Origin: JARRNE01 sp963824085
GTDB lineage: Bacteria; Pseudomonadota; Gammaproteobacteria; Chromatiales; Chromatiaceae
Assembly: GCA_963824085.1 (NCBI GenBank)
Contig: CAWGNT010000009.1
Coordinates: 1-64,000 of the forward strand
DNA length: 64,000 bases
Direction: 5' to 3'
Shown here piece by piece: positions 28,956 to 37,174 of this stretch. The position numbers were made by a program, and so were the translations under genes. The notes beneath the pieces are model-generated. The model had not been told where the DNA came from. It was given only the letters and a program-made list of their open reading frames with translations, and did not search any database. Numbering within the stretch: position 1 is the stretch's first letter; every line of letters begins with the position of its first letter.

Positions 28956-30735
28956 CCAGTTGGCCAGCGCCCCGTTCCAGCCGCTCGATCACTGCGTCCG
29001 CGACTGCGGTGCGGCCCGCCTTCTCCAATACCCGTCTGGCAATCGCGTTGTTAGGGTCCTCGACAAGCGCTTTACGGGCCTTGGCGCGCGCCGCCTCAGA
29101 ATCGCCTTCACGCAGCTCGATCGCCGCCAGCCCTGCATCCGCCATCCCGTTCGGATACAGGCCCGCCGCCAGATCCAGGTTCTTTCGCGCCTCGTCGAGC
29201 CTGTTGGTCTGCAGGAGCCACAGCCCCTTCACCTCGTGCAAACGACTGCGCTCGACCGGGCTAAGAACATCCTCCGGAAGCCAGGATTCCAGCAAGGCCG
29301 CCTTCCTCGGCTGACCGGTGTAGTACAGTGCCAGAATCCCATTCAGCAAGGTCTGGGGAGCCACCTCTAACCCATCCTTCGTCCGCCCGAGGTTAAGCGC
29401 TGCGGCAAGCGCGGGAAGGGCTTCTTTGAACATCCCCCGGCGCATGAGCTCCTTCGCGTAACTGGTCCAGGCACGCTCACTCTTTGGACTCAGCTGAGTG
29501 TCGGCTTTCAGCAGCTCCAGCGGGTGGCGCCATTCCTCGTTACGTAACACCGTAAGAGTCCCGAGTAACAGTACCACGGCGGTCAACGCAGCCGCACGGA
29601 CGGGCACAGAAACAGCCCAGCGGCTGGCGAGACGCATCGCGCCCGCGCTGGTCGCCGTGGCAAGACCAAGCAATGGGAGATACATCCGGTGCTCAAATGC
29701 CAGATCACGAATCGGGAAAACGCTCGACTCCACCGCGTGGGCGAGATAGAAAAACAGGATACCGAACGCCACGAAGGGCATTCTTCCCCACAATAGGAAA
29801 GCGAGTCCAATAACAAGCGCGTGTCCCGCAAGCGCGAGCAGCACGAGCGGATTCCCAAATCCTGACTGCAGCGGAATATCGTACTCCATACGAAGGCCGA
29901 ACGGCGCGAAAAACAGGCGAACATAATGCCAAAGGACCTCGGCTTGCGTCGCGAAATAATCCGCCCGCGTGATGTCCGTTGTCTCCCGGGTAACGCGATC
30001 CAACGCGCCGATGTTATTAATCGCCAACAGAACCACGACTGCACCAAGAACTGCGGAAGCAAAGACGAGCGCGATCTGCTTCTGCGTTAGTGCACGAAAG
30101 AAGATCAGCTCAACGAGCACAACCGCCAATGGGAGCGTCACTGCGTTCTGCTTTGTAAAGAACGCAAGAGCAGCCAATACGACCGCACCCGCGTAAAGCG
30201 CGGCGGAGCCCTTGAGCCGCCCCCAGGTATAACAGCTCAGGCTCCCAATATAGAGCAGGGCGGCAAGTGAGGCGTACCGCTGCACGACATAGGTTACCGC
30301 CTGCGTCTGTAGTGGATGCACCACGAAGATCAACGCAACCACAAGCGGTAACCAACGGAGTTTGTTGTCTGGATCCACGCGGCCGGCGGTGGGGCTTCGC
30401 AGCAAACCTGTAAGCAAGGTCCAAACTGCGAAGCCCGCAAGAAAGTGAATAAGAATATTCGTGAAATGATAGCCCGCAGGCGCCGGACCGTGGAGCTGGT
30501 AGTCTATCGCGAGCGTCAGGAAACCGAATGCCCGCTCAGGCGTGTAATTCAGTATGGCATGAAGGTTGGAGAGATGCCGAATGGCGAGATTCTCGGCAAT
30601 GGTTGCGTAATCATCCAGATAAAATGGCGCGTTCAGAGTTATCGCATAAGTAACGCAGACCGCGAGCCCAATAAGTGCAACTTGAAGCCATCCGCGCTGC
30701 AACCAGCTTATAGATACATTCATATTCCTTGACAT
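28816..30735 (-). CDS. Polytopic membrane glycosyltransferase-like protein with TPR domain
   Basis: About 639 residues from the ATG at 30735; an earlier in-frame start at 30807 adds residues that lie in non-coding repeat sequence. The first 420 residues form about ten transmembrane helices, with APFYLDDYATIAENLAIRHL after helix 1. This aspartate-containing first loop is typical of GT-C enzymes that use polyprenyl-phosphate sugars, as in TMTC/O-mannosyltransferase-like proteins. The C-terminal part has tetratricopeptide-like helices (RAWTSYAKELMRRGMFKEAL, then ALVEDPNNAIARRVLEKAG) facing the periplasm. It could glycosylate exported proteins, taking its donor from the DPM-like enzyme at 24023. 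The last about 45 codons overlap the broken repeat gene on the other strand. Confidence 0.7.
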   Translation of the reverse strand: MSRNMNVSISWLQRGWLQVALIGLAVCVTYAITLNAPFYLDDYATIAENLAIRHLSNLHAILNYTPERAFGFLTLAIDYQLHGPAPAGYHFTNILIHFLAGFAVWTLLTGLLRSPTAGRVDPDNKLRWLPLVVALIFVVHPLQTQAVTYVVQRYASLAALLYIGSLSCYTWGRLKGSAALYAGAVVLAALAFFTKQNAVTLPLAVVLVELIFFRALTQKQIALVFASAVLGAVVVLLAINNIGALDRVTRETTDITRADYFATQAEVLWHYVRLFFAPFGLRMEYDIPLQSGFGNPLVLLALAGHALVIGLAFLLWGRMPFVAFGILFFYLAHAVESSVFPIRDLAFEHRMYLPLLGLATATSAGAMRLASRWAVSVPVRAAALTAVVLLLGTLTVLRNEEWRHPLELLKADTQLSPKSERAWTSYAKELMRRGMFKEALPALAAALNLGRTKDGLEVAPQTLLNGILALYYTGQPRKAALLESWLPEDVLSPVERSRLHEVKGLWLLQTNRLDEARKNLDLAAGLYPNGMADAGLAAIELREGDSEAARAKARKALVEDPNNAIARRVLEKAGRTAVADAVIERLERGAGQLVIRQGTDRSSAPVRVVPHPRSPCASACRFSGAPDRRRHRVRGRPVR

Positions 30736-30894
30736 TTCAATAGAAAATTGGCCCCGTACTTCAGTTGGATGCTCCTCATCCCATCCCTGGACTCGGAATC
30801 CTCGCATTTGTTCCTTGCCGAAACGACGGGCTCAACCCCATCAGGGTCGTCATTTCGGCAAAGCATCCCCGGAGTCGACCCCGGGGCAGCCTCC

Positions 30895-31004
30895 GCCGGA
30901 ACGGCCACGTTGATCCGTGCCTAAACGTCATCCCGGCAGGGAGTGCCGGGATCTAGGCCCCACGGATGGAGTGCAAAATGTCCCCGCTGAGTTTCGGGAC
31001 TAAT
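30895..31004 (+). repeat. MITE-like dispersed repeat, copy 3 (left end lost)
   Basis: Shares TCATCCCGGCAGGGAGTG, GGCCCCACGGATGGAGTG and the right end GAGTTTC..GGACTAATCACC with the copy at 24783-24979, but the left third is replaced by another GC-rich repeat (about 30800-30895). It lies between two minus-strand genes, 22 bases after the end of the GT4 gene at 31027. Confidence 0.7.
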
Positions 31005-31026
31005 CACCACGCGATATGGTAGCCAC

Positions 31027-32176
31027 CTACCCGACCCTACTCATAACTTCCCTGTACACCTCAACCGTCTTGCTTGCACAAGCAGTCCAGGTGAGCTCCG
31101 CCGCACGCGCGATGCCGCAACGCGCCGCGCGCTCTCGCCAGTCCTCATCATCCAGCGACTGTTGAACCGCATCTGCCAACTCGCCGATGTCGTTGGGCTC
31201 CACCAAAAGGGCACAATCGCCCGCAACCTCCGGGATCGACGTGCTGTTTGCTGCGACCACCGGTACCCCGGAAGCCATCGCCTCTAGGACGGGCAAGCCG
31301 AAGCCCTCGTAGAACGAGGGATATATAAATACACGAGCACCGGCGTATATCAGCGGCAAATCTTCCTCTGGGATGTAACCGAAATAGAGCAGCCAGTGCT
31401 CTCGCCGAGCTCGTTCGATCGCGGCGTGAATTCCACCGCTCATCCAGCCGCGATCTCCACAGAGGACAAGCGGGACCCGTGCACGAACGCTGACCGGGAG
31501 CCGTTCGTATGCGCGCAAAAGGTTAGAGATATTCTTTCTGGGCTCAACGGTGGACACGCATAAGGCGTAACTTCCCGGCGCCAATCCATACCGCGCGAGA
31601 CGACCCTCTAGGCGTTCCGCAGACCTCGGAAAGTAATTATCCGACACACCGCAGGGTACGACCGAAATGCGATCCCGCGAAACAGACAGATGCTCCGATA
31701 TCTCTGCAGCGACAAAATGTGAGTCTGCGATCAAATGGTCGGCGCGCCTCAACGCCTTCGGGATCTCACGTCGCATCAGGGACACGCGCGCGGGCGGATG
31801 AAATTCAGGATAGCGATAGACCGAAAGGTCATGAAACGTACTGACTGACGGCCCGCTATACGGAGGTAGGAAGTAGTTTGGCGAATGATAAAGAAAACCC
31901 CGATGATTCCGCAGCGCGACTCCATGCCACGAGCGGATATACTTGACTGTAAACCCACATGGCAGCCCGCGACGACGCCAGAGCCTGACGGGTAGCGACC
32001 GCGTGCGGTTTCGATGATCGCAATACCCTCGGGTCCTTGACCCACTGGCCGAATCGGAAAAACCGTATTGCGCCCATCCCTGGAGTTGCTGGCAGTCGCC
32101 TTGCCAGCTCCCACGTATAGCGTCCAATGCCGGTAAGTACGGGCGCGATAGGATCTACCGCAAGGATTACTTTCAC
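31027..32176 (-). pseudogene. Glycosyltransferase family 4 (one frameshift)
   Basis: The N-terminal part (GTG at 32176, MKVILAVDPIAPVLTGIGRY, LARRLPATPG) lies in one frame and the rest (FLYHSPNYFLPP, TFHDLSVYRYPEFHP, VSTVEPRKNISNLL, and the catalytic EGFGLPVLEAMASG) in another. The shift falls near 31915, between AMWVYSQVYPLVAWSRA and LRNHRGFLYH. Joined, the protein is about 382 residues, the normal size for this mannosyl/rhamnosyl-type GT4. Everything else is conserved, so the gene was inactivated recently or the base is a sequencing error. Confidence 0.7.
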
Positions 32177-32355
32177 TGAGATTTATCGCGTCCGCTCCGC
32201 GGCGAGGTTGCCCCCAACCCGCTGACATCCTCTGTCGCTCAACTTTCCGGGCGTCAGATCGGGACTCTGCGCCACAATCGGCGCACTGCGATCATCTCCG
32301 CCCAACGAACGCTGGCGGAGGTCCGGGAAAGCTCTCGATGGAACTAGCGGGACGA

Positions 32356-33246
32356 TCAACCAGCCGCTAAGTACATCCACTTCAGGGTCTCAACCAGCGG
32401 AACCGCGGGCAGAGGGCCAATCACACGCGTGAGTTTCGCGTGCGACCCCACTAGCCGTTTCACCTCGTTGGCGCGGACGAAGGCCGGATTGACCTTGGCC
32501 AAAATCTCGTATCCGGCGATGTCAGCCATCATCCGCAGGATATCCGAAAGGGAGCAGCCGACCCCCGAGCACACGTTGAAAACCTCACCCGCCGGTACGC
32601 ATTCGAGCAAGCGCCGGTAGGTGGTTGCGACTACTCGAACATCGGAGAAGTCTCGCACCACGTCCAGGTTACCGAGCTCGATCTCAGGGGCTTGCACCCG
32701 AAAGTGGTCGACGATCTTCGGCAGAAGAAAGTCCTTCGTCTGGCCAACGCCAGTGTAGTTGAAAGGACGGGTGATGACGATCGGCAGCCGGTCCATCCAC
32801 AGGCGCGCAACGTACTCCATCGCAAGCTTACTGACCGCGTAGTCGTTAGCAGGGGCCGGCGGCACTGATTCGTCGATCACATCAACTGCCGCGTTGCCGT
32901 AGACGTTAGCGCTGCTCGCTAGTAGCACCGCTCGCGGGGGTGTATCCAGGAGTGCCAATGCCTCCAGGAGGTTTCGGGTGCCTACGATATTGACGCGGTA
33001 GATTGCCGCAGCATCCCCGTGCCCGACGAACGAGATGGCGGCCAGATGGACGACCACATGCGGGCGCACTTCGGCGACGACATCCCGCACGCGGTCGCGA
33101 TCCGAAATGTCGAGGGCATGGACCGTACCCGCTGTTCTCTTCTCGTTGTGAACAGTACCGTAGACTTCGTAGCCAGACGCTTCCAGCTCGCAGCGGAGAT
33201 AACGGCCCGTGAATCCGTCGATCCCGGTGATCAAGGCGCGAGTCAT
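32356..33246 (-). CDS. rmd: GDP-4-dehydro-6-deoxy-D-mannose reductase
   Basis: 296 residues, an extended short-chain dehydrogenase: the nucleotide-binding ALITGIDGFTGRYL at the N-terminus, SSANVYG, and the catalytic YAVSK (Y-x3-K), with RPFNYTGVGQ and a C-terminal VLxxVNPAFVRANEV region as in Rmd. It reduces GDP-4-dehydro-6-deoxy-D-mannose to GDP-D-rhamnose, the donor for D-rhamnosyltransferases. A much longer frame opens upstream (33597), but the ATG at 33246 gives the family N-terminus. It follows the gmd remnant by eight bases, an original gmd-rmd operon. With gmd cut, its substrate must come from another locus. Confidence 0.85.
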   Translation of the reverse strand: MTRALITGIDGFTGRYLRCELEASGYEVYGTVHNEKRTAGTVHALDISDRDRVRDVVAEVRPHVVVHLAAISFVGHGDAAAIYRVNIVGTRNLLEALALLDTPPRAVLLASSANVYGNAAVDVIDESVPPAPANDYAVSKLAMEYVARLWMDRLPIVITRPFNYTGVGQTKDFLLPKIVDHFRVQAPEIELGNLDVVRDFSDVRVVATTYRRLLECVPAGEVFNVCSGVGCSLSDILRMMADIAGYEILAKVNPAFVRANEVKRLVGSHAKLTRVIGPLPAVPLVETLKWMYLAAG

Positions 33247-33254
33247 GGCAACGC

Positions 33255-33755
33255 TCAGAAAGATACCCCGTGTGCGTTCCGGATCAGATCGGCTTCTACC
33301 ATCATTCGGCACAGCTCCTCCAGCTTGGTCTTCGGCTCCCAACCGAGCTCGCGCTTTGCCTTTTCCGGGTCTCCGATCAGCAACTCCACTTCGGCTGGGC
33401 GGTAAAAGCGCGGGTTCACACGGACGATGGTCTGGCCCGTGGCGATGTCGATGCCGCGCTCCTGCTCTCCCTCGCCCTCGAAGGCAATCTCGATTTCTGC
33501 TGCCCGGCACGCCAGGGTCACGAATTCCCGTACGGTCCGGTTGCGGCCAGTTGCAAGTACATAGCTGTCCGGCTCGTCCGCCTGCAGCATGCGCCACATG
33601 CCTTCCACGTAATCCTTGGCATAGCCCCAGTCCCGCTTCGCGTCCAGATTACCCAGCTCCAACACCTCCTGCTTTCCCAGCTTGATCTTCGCTATGCCAT
33701 CGGTGATCTTACGGGTAACGAACTCAAGTCCACGTAAGGGGGACTCGTGGTTGAG
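33255..33755 (-). pseudogene. gmd: GDP-mannose 4,6-dehydratase, C-terminal half only
   Basis: The frame covers about 167 codons, from LNHESPLRGLEFVTRKITDG to NAHGVSF, and matches the C-terminal half of Gmd (GNLDAKRDWGYAKDYVEGMW, GQTIVRVNPRFYRPAEV). The N-terminal half with the Rossmann GxxGxxG motif and the catalytic T/E/Y/K is missing: the frame stops exactly at the left end of the transposon at 33756. Neither end of the mobile island shows the other half, so it was lost or moved. An internal ATG (33665) would give a 136-residue product without active site. Confidence 0.85.
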
Positions 33756-33932
33756 TGTTACGTCCCTCCTTTGAATAGGCTCAGCGGTCTGAGAAATCCC
33801 AGGGTCCGTCAGGACCTCGGTTGGAACATTCCCCGGTAGACGTCGAGACAGAAAGGCAAGAAGGGAGGCCGCTCGCCCTTTGGTATCGTGGTACGTGGAA
33901 TCGATATCGCGACACCAGAGGAGACCGGCCTA

Positions 33933-34471
33933 TGTCCCGTATGCTGCCAGGAATCGAGAGCTTGGAGCAACACCGGGTGCTGCTTGAGAGCAATCCCGAT
34001 GCCTACAAGCCCGAGCGCTGTCCGCGCTGTGGAAAGACGGGCTTGCACCATCATGGCCACTATGAACGCAACGCGCCGCGGGGCGAAGGACTGGCCTTGG
34101 CACTGGGTCTGTTGATGATCCTGCGGTTTTTTTGCCCGGGGTGCCGGGGTACGTGCTCGCGCCTGCCAGCGTGTTTGTCGCCACGGCGCCAGTATTGGTG
34201 GAAGTGCCAGCAAGCGGTGTTGCAGGGGTTGAGCGCCGGGGAGTCGGTGCGCAAGGCGGCACGGCAGATGATGCCAAGCCGGCGCACTATCGGGCGGTGG
34301 CGTCAGTGGATCGAGGGGGAATTCGATTTGCATAGCCTGCATCTGCGCAGCCGGTTTGCGGAGCTGGGCCGAGCGGTGGATTGGAAGGCGTTTTGGTCGC
34401 TTTGCTTCCCGACCATGAGCTTGAGCGAGGCCATGGGTTGGCTCGATCGCATGGGGGTGCGTGTCCCGTGA
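33933..34471 (+). CDS. Zinc-ribbon/HTH accessory protein of the transposon
   Basis: 179 residues from the ATG at 33933. The N-terminal part has two C-x2-C pairs, CPRCGKTG and FFCPGCRGTC, a four-cysteine zinc ribbon. The second half has a helix-turn-helix-like stretch, SVRKAARQMMPSRRTIGRWRQWI. Proteins of this kind (resembling DUF6431) are often encoded next to transposases and probably bind element DNA. It is the first gene of the element, 130 bases before the transposase. I have no evidence for its exact role. Confidence 0.6.
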
Positions 34472-34600
34472 TGTCCTGAATCGCGGCGCTCGCGGGACAG
34501 GTGCCGGCGGTGCACTGCAGCGTCCCACAGCACTTGCCCCTGCCCCGGAGGCGGCGTCCGGGTTCTCCTGTGTCTGCCTTTCAGACACCAGGAGATCGCG

Positions 34601-35926
34601 ATGAACGACATCCATCCCGTGGCCCTGTTCCGCTACTCGGTACTGGGTCCACTCGTCAGCCGTGGTGAGCTGCAGCGCGGCGAGCTCAAGGCGACGCTTC
34701 GGGAGCTGGCTGAACGCCACTACGACATCCCCGGCTCAGGCAACAACCGTCTGAGCGAGAAAACGATCGAGGCTTGGTACTACGCCTGGCTGCGCGGCGG
34801 GATCGAGGCGCTGGAGCCCAAGGCGCGCTCGGACCGGGGACAATCGAAGATCGCCCCCGAGATTCAGGAGGCGATCCTGGCGACCAAGCGTGAGAATCCG
34901 CGCCGTTCCATCGACCGCATCTGCCGCCTGCTCGAGCGCCGTGGCAAGGTGGCTGGCGGGGAGCTCAAACGCTCGGCCGTGCACCGCCTGTTGCAGGCCC
35001 ACGGGCTCTCCCGCCCGAGCGGGGCGCCGAGCGAGCCCGAGGAGCGGCGCGCCTATGTGGCCGAGCACGCGGGCGATATCTGGTACGGCGATGTGATGCA
35101 TGGTCCCCGCGTGCCAATCGACGGCGCCCTGCGTAAGGCCTATTTGGTCTCCCTGATGGACGACGCCTCCAGGCTGATCGCCCATGCGGCCTTCCGTGCC
35201 GGGGAGACAGCGCTCGATATCGAGGCGGTGCTCAAGCAGGCAGTGCTCAAGCGCGGCCTGCCGGTGAAGCTGGTGATCGACAACGGTCCGGCCTACCGGG
35301 CCAAGACGCTGCAGGGGATCTGCGCCCGACTGGGCATCCACTTGGTCTACTGCCGTCCCTATCGGCCGGAAGGCAAGGGGAAGCTTGAGCGTTGGCACCG
35401 CACCTTTCGCGATCAGTTCTTGAGCGAGATCGATGCCACGCGTATCGGCGACTTGAGCGACCTCAACGCCCGTCTGTGGAGCTGGATCGAGACCGTCTAT
35501 CACCGCACGGCCCACAGCGCTCTGGCAGGCCAGAGCCCGCTGGCGCGTTATCAGCAAGATCTGGCGCGCATCCGCACCTTGGGCGAACGGGCCGCCCGGC
35601 TCGATGCGCTGTTCTATCACCGCCTCACGCGCAAGGTGCGCAAGGACGGCACCGTTTCTTATCAGGGTAGCCGTTTCGAGGTCCCCTATGAGCTCTCCGG
35701 TCGCTGCGTGCGCTTGGTGGTCAACCCCCATAGCGGCCAAGCCCTCGGTGTGGAAGACGACAACGGCCAATCCCTGGGGGCGGCCACGCCACTGGATGCC
35801 CTGGCCAATGTCCAGCGCCGGCGCCGCCAGCCCCAACCGCCCGCGACGCCATCACCCAGCGGCACCGACAACGAGGTGGAGCTGGCCTACCGCGAATACT
35901 ACGACTGCACAGGGGAGGACAGCTGA
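34601..35926 (+). CDS. DDE transposase (Mu/TniA-like, rve core)
   Basis: 441 residues. An N-terminal HTH region (ETIEAWYYAWLRGGIEAL-like, about 50-75) precedes a retroviral-integrase-type core. The acidic triad is D164 (WYGDVMHG), D227 (LVIDNGPAYR) and E263 (GKGKLERWHRTF), with 35 residues between the second D and the E. A basic beta-rich C-terminal domain (VRKDGTVSYQGSRFEVPY) fits the Mu-transposase C domain. It cuts and joins the element ends. The stop codon overlaps the ATG of the ATPase gene by one base, so translation is coupled. Confidence 0.85.
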   Translation: MNDIHPVALFRYSVLGPLVSRGELQRGELKATLRELAERHYDIPGSGNNRLSEKTIEAWYYAWLRGGIEALEPKARSDRGQSKIAPEIQEAILATKRENPRRSIDRICRLLERRGKVAGGELKRSAVHRLLQAHGLSRPSGAPSEPEERRAYVAEHAGDIWYGDVMHGPRVPIDGALRKAYLVSLMDDASRLIAHAAFRAGETALDIEAVLKQAVLKRGLPVKLVIDNGPAYRAKTLQGICARLGIHLVYCRPYRPEGKGKLERWHRTFRDQFLSEIDATRIGDLSDLNARLWSWIETVYHRTAHSALAGQSPLARYQQDLARIRTLGERAARLDALFYHRLTRKVRKDGTVSYQGSRFEVPYELSGRCVRLVVNPHSGQALGVEDDNGQSLGAATPLDALANVQRRRRQPQPPATPSPSGTDNEVELAYREYYDCTGEDS

Positions 35927-36720
35927 TGGTGCTGCAACACTTCGGCCTGACCCAGTATCCCCTGGGCAAGGCACACACCGAGCTGTGGGACGACGGGGTC
36001 CTCGCGCGGCTTACCGAGCGCTTCTCCTGGCTGCTGGAAACCCCCGGTGTGGGGCTGTTGACGGGTGAGGCCGGCGTCGGCAAAACGGCCGCGCTCCGCC
36101 AGCTGACGCAGACACTCAACCCCCACCGCTATCAGGTGATCTATCTGGCCGAGACCGACTTCGGGCGCCTGGATCTGTACCGCTCGTTGGCCCTGGCGCT
36201 GGGCCTGGAGCCCGTCTACCGCCGCGCCGCCCTGTGGCGTCAGATCAAGGCCCGGATCCAGGAGCTGGCCGACGGCAAAGGCGTCACGCCGCTGTGGATC
36301 ATCGACGAGGCACACAACCTGCCCGCGGAGTTCTTCCGCGATCTGCCTGCCTTCCTCAACTTCGCCTTCGACTCCCGCGACCTGATGGCCGTGTGGCTGC
36401 TCGGGCATCCCGCTCTGGAGCAAACCCTGGATCGTGCCCCCTATGCGGCGCTGGCCAGCCGTATCCAGGTACGCCTGCGACTGAAGCCGATCATCGAGCG
36501 CGAGCGCTTCCATCGCCTCATCGCCCATGCCTTCAAGCAGGCCGGCGCCCAGCACACCCTGCTGTCCGACTCCGGCATCGAGCTGTTGCGTCAGGCCTCC
36601 CGGGGTCTGCCACGCTACGCCGGGCGCATCCTCAAGACCAGCTTACAGCTGGCCGTGCCAAAGGGATTGAATCACCTGCCCGACGAGTTGATCCAACAAG
36701 CCATCGAGGAGCTGCGATGA
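35926..36720 (+). CDS. Transposition AAA ATPase (ExeA/TniB-like)
   Basis: 264 residues with Walker A GEAGVGKT (47-54), Walker B LWIIDEAH (123-130) and the C-terminal helices of ExeA/TniB-type ATPases (ASRIQVRLRLKPI, RGLPRYAGRILKTSLQLA). In Mu- and Tn7-like systems such ATPases choose and mark the target DNA and activate the transposase. It starts within the transposase stop codon and its own stop overlaps the ATG of the next small gene, so the three form one translational unit. Confidence 0.85.
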   Translation: MVLQHFGLTQYPLGKAHTELWDDGVLARLTERFSWLLETPGVGLLTGEAGVGKTAALRQLTQTLNPHRYQVIYLAETDFGRLDLYRSLALALGLEPVYRRAALWRQIKARIQELADGKGVTPLWIIDEAHNLPAEFFRDLPAFLNFAFDSRDLMAVWLLGHPALEQTLDRAPYAALASRIQVRLRLKPIIERERFHRLIAHAFKQAGAQHTLLSDSGIELLRQASRGLPRYAGRILKTSLQLAVPKGLNHLPDELIQQAIEELR

Positions 36721-36914
36721 AGATCTTTCCCGTTTCGCTGCCAGAGGACCTCCCTCCCGCGCTCGCGTTGGCGCTCTTTGAGACACTCGACAATCTGACC
36801 AACGCTGTTTGGAATCTGTACGAGAGCGATCTGATCGAGCTCATGATGGCTGAACACAACCAAGTCCCGCCCGCTCAACAGGTGCTCGATTTCAACGACG
36901 ACCTTCCCTTCTAG
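36717..36914 (+). CDS. Small acidic protein of the transposon, unknown function
   Basis: 65 residues beginning MKIFPVSLPEDLPPALA and ending VLDFNDDLPF. It is helical and acidic, with no cysteine and no recognised domain. The ATG overlaps the ATPase stop (ATGA), so it is translationally coupled and likely part of the transposition unit. A small regulator, an immunity factor or an ATPase partner are all possible. It lies 120 bases from the right end of the element. Confidence 0.6.
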   Translation: MKIFPVSLPEDLPPALALALFETLDNLTNAVWNLYESDLIELMMAEHNQVPPAQQVLDFNDDLPF

Positions 36915-37034
36915 CTCGCTGCCGTCCCGCGCTGGCCGAGGGGGCTATTTCCCCTCGCTCAGCTCGGGACTTCTCTTTGCGTCTCACCTCAAATAGGTCG
37001 GGACGTTCTCCCTAAAACAACGTGGGACGTAACA

Positions 37035-37174
37035 GAATCCGAGCGATGCTCAACGCATGACACACCAACTACGCCAAGGGGTCGTCGCCCGCAAGCCGGA
37101 GGGGAAACTCGCTGAGGAGGCCGAATGTGACGAGGTCTATGTGGTTGCTGGGCACAAGGGACACCCCGCGGCAG
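37035..37174 (+). pseudogene. IS1595-family transposase fragment
   Basis: In one frame directly from the transposon end it reads NPSDAQRMTHQLRQGVVARK, then ECDEVYVVAGHKGHP, the segment of ISXO2/IS1595 transposases containing the first catalytic aspartate region. It is cut on the left by the transposon and on the right by the group II intron. The N-terminal zinc ribbon and the rest of the catalytic domain are absent. Confidence 0.75.

Larger units (their letters stand above)
33756..37034 (+). mobile_element. Four-gene DDE/ATPase transposon with TG...CA ends
   Basis: Both ends carry the 11-base inverted repeat TGTTACGTCCC (33756-33766 and complement at 37024-37034), so the element starts TG and ends CA, as Mu, Tn7 and Tn552 relatives do. 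A second ACGTCCC motif lies inside each end region (for example before CGACCTATTTGAGG on the right). Four genes on the plus strand encode a zinc-ribbon protein, a DDE transposase, an AAA ATPase and a 65-residue protein. The five bases outside the left end (TTGAG, in gmd) and right end (GAATC, in an IS1595 gene) differ, so there is no target duplication: the flanks were rearranged after insertion. Confidence 0.8.

Noticed and set aside
32356..33597. A 413-codon version of rmd with an N-terminal extension
   Set aside because: The extra residues are antisense-like sequence over the gmd fragment; the ATG at 33246 gives the normal family start.
33756..37034. Target-site duplication around the four-gene transposon
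   Set aside because: The five bases outside the two ends (TTGAG and GAATC) differ, and the flanks belong to different genes.
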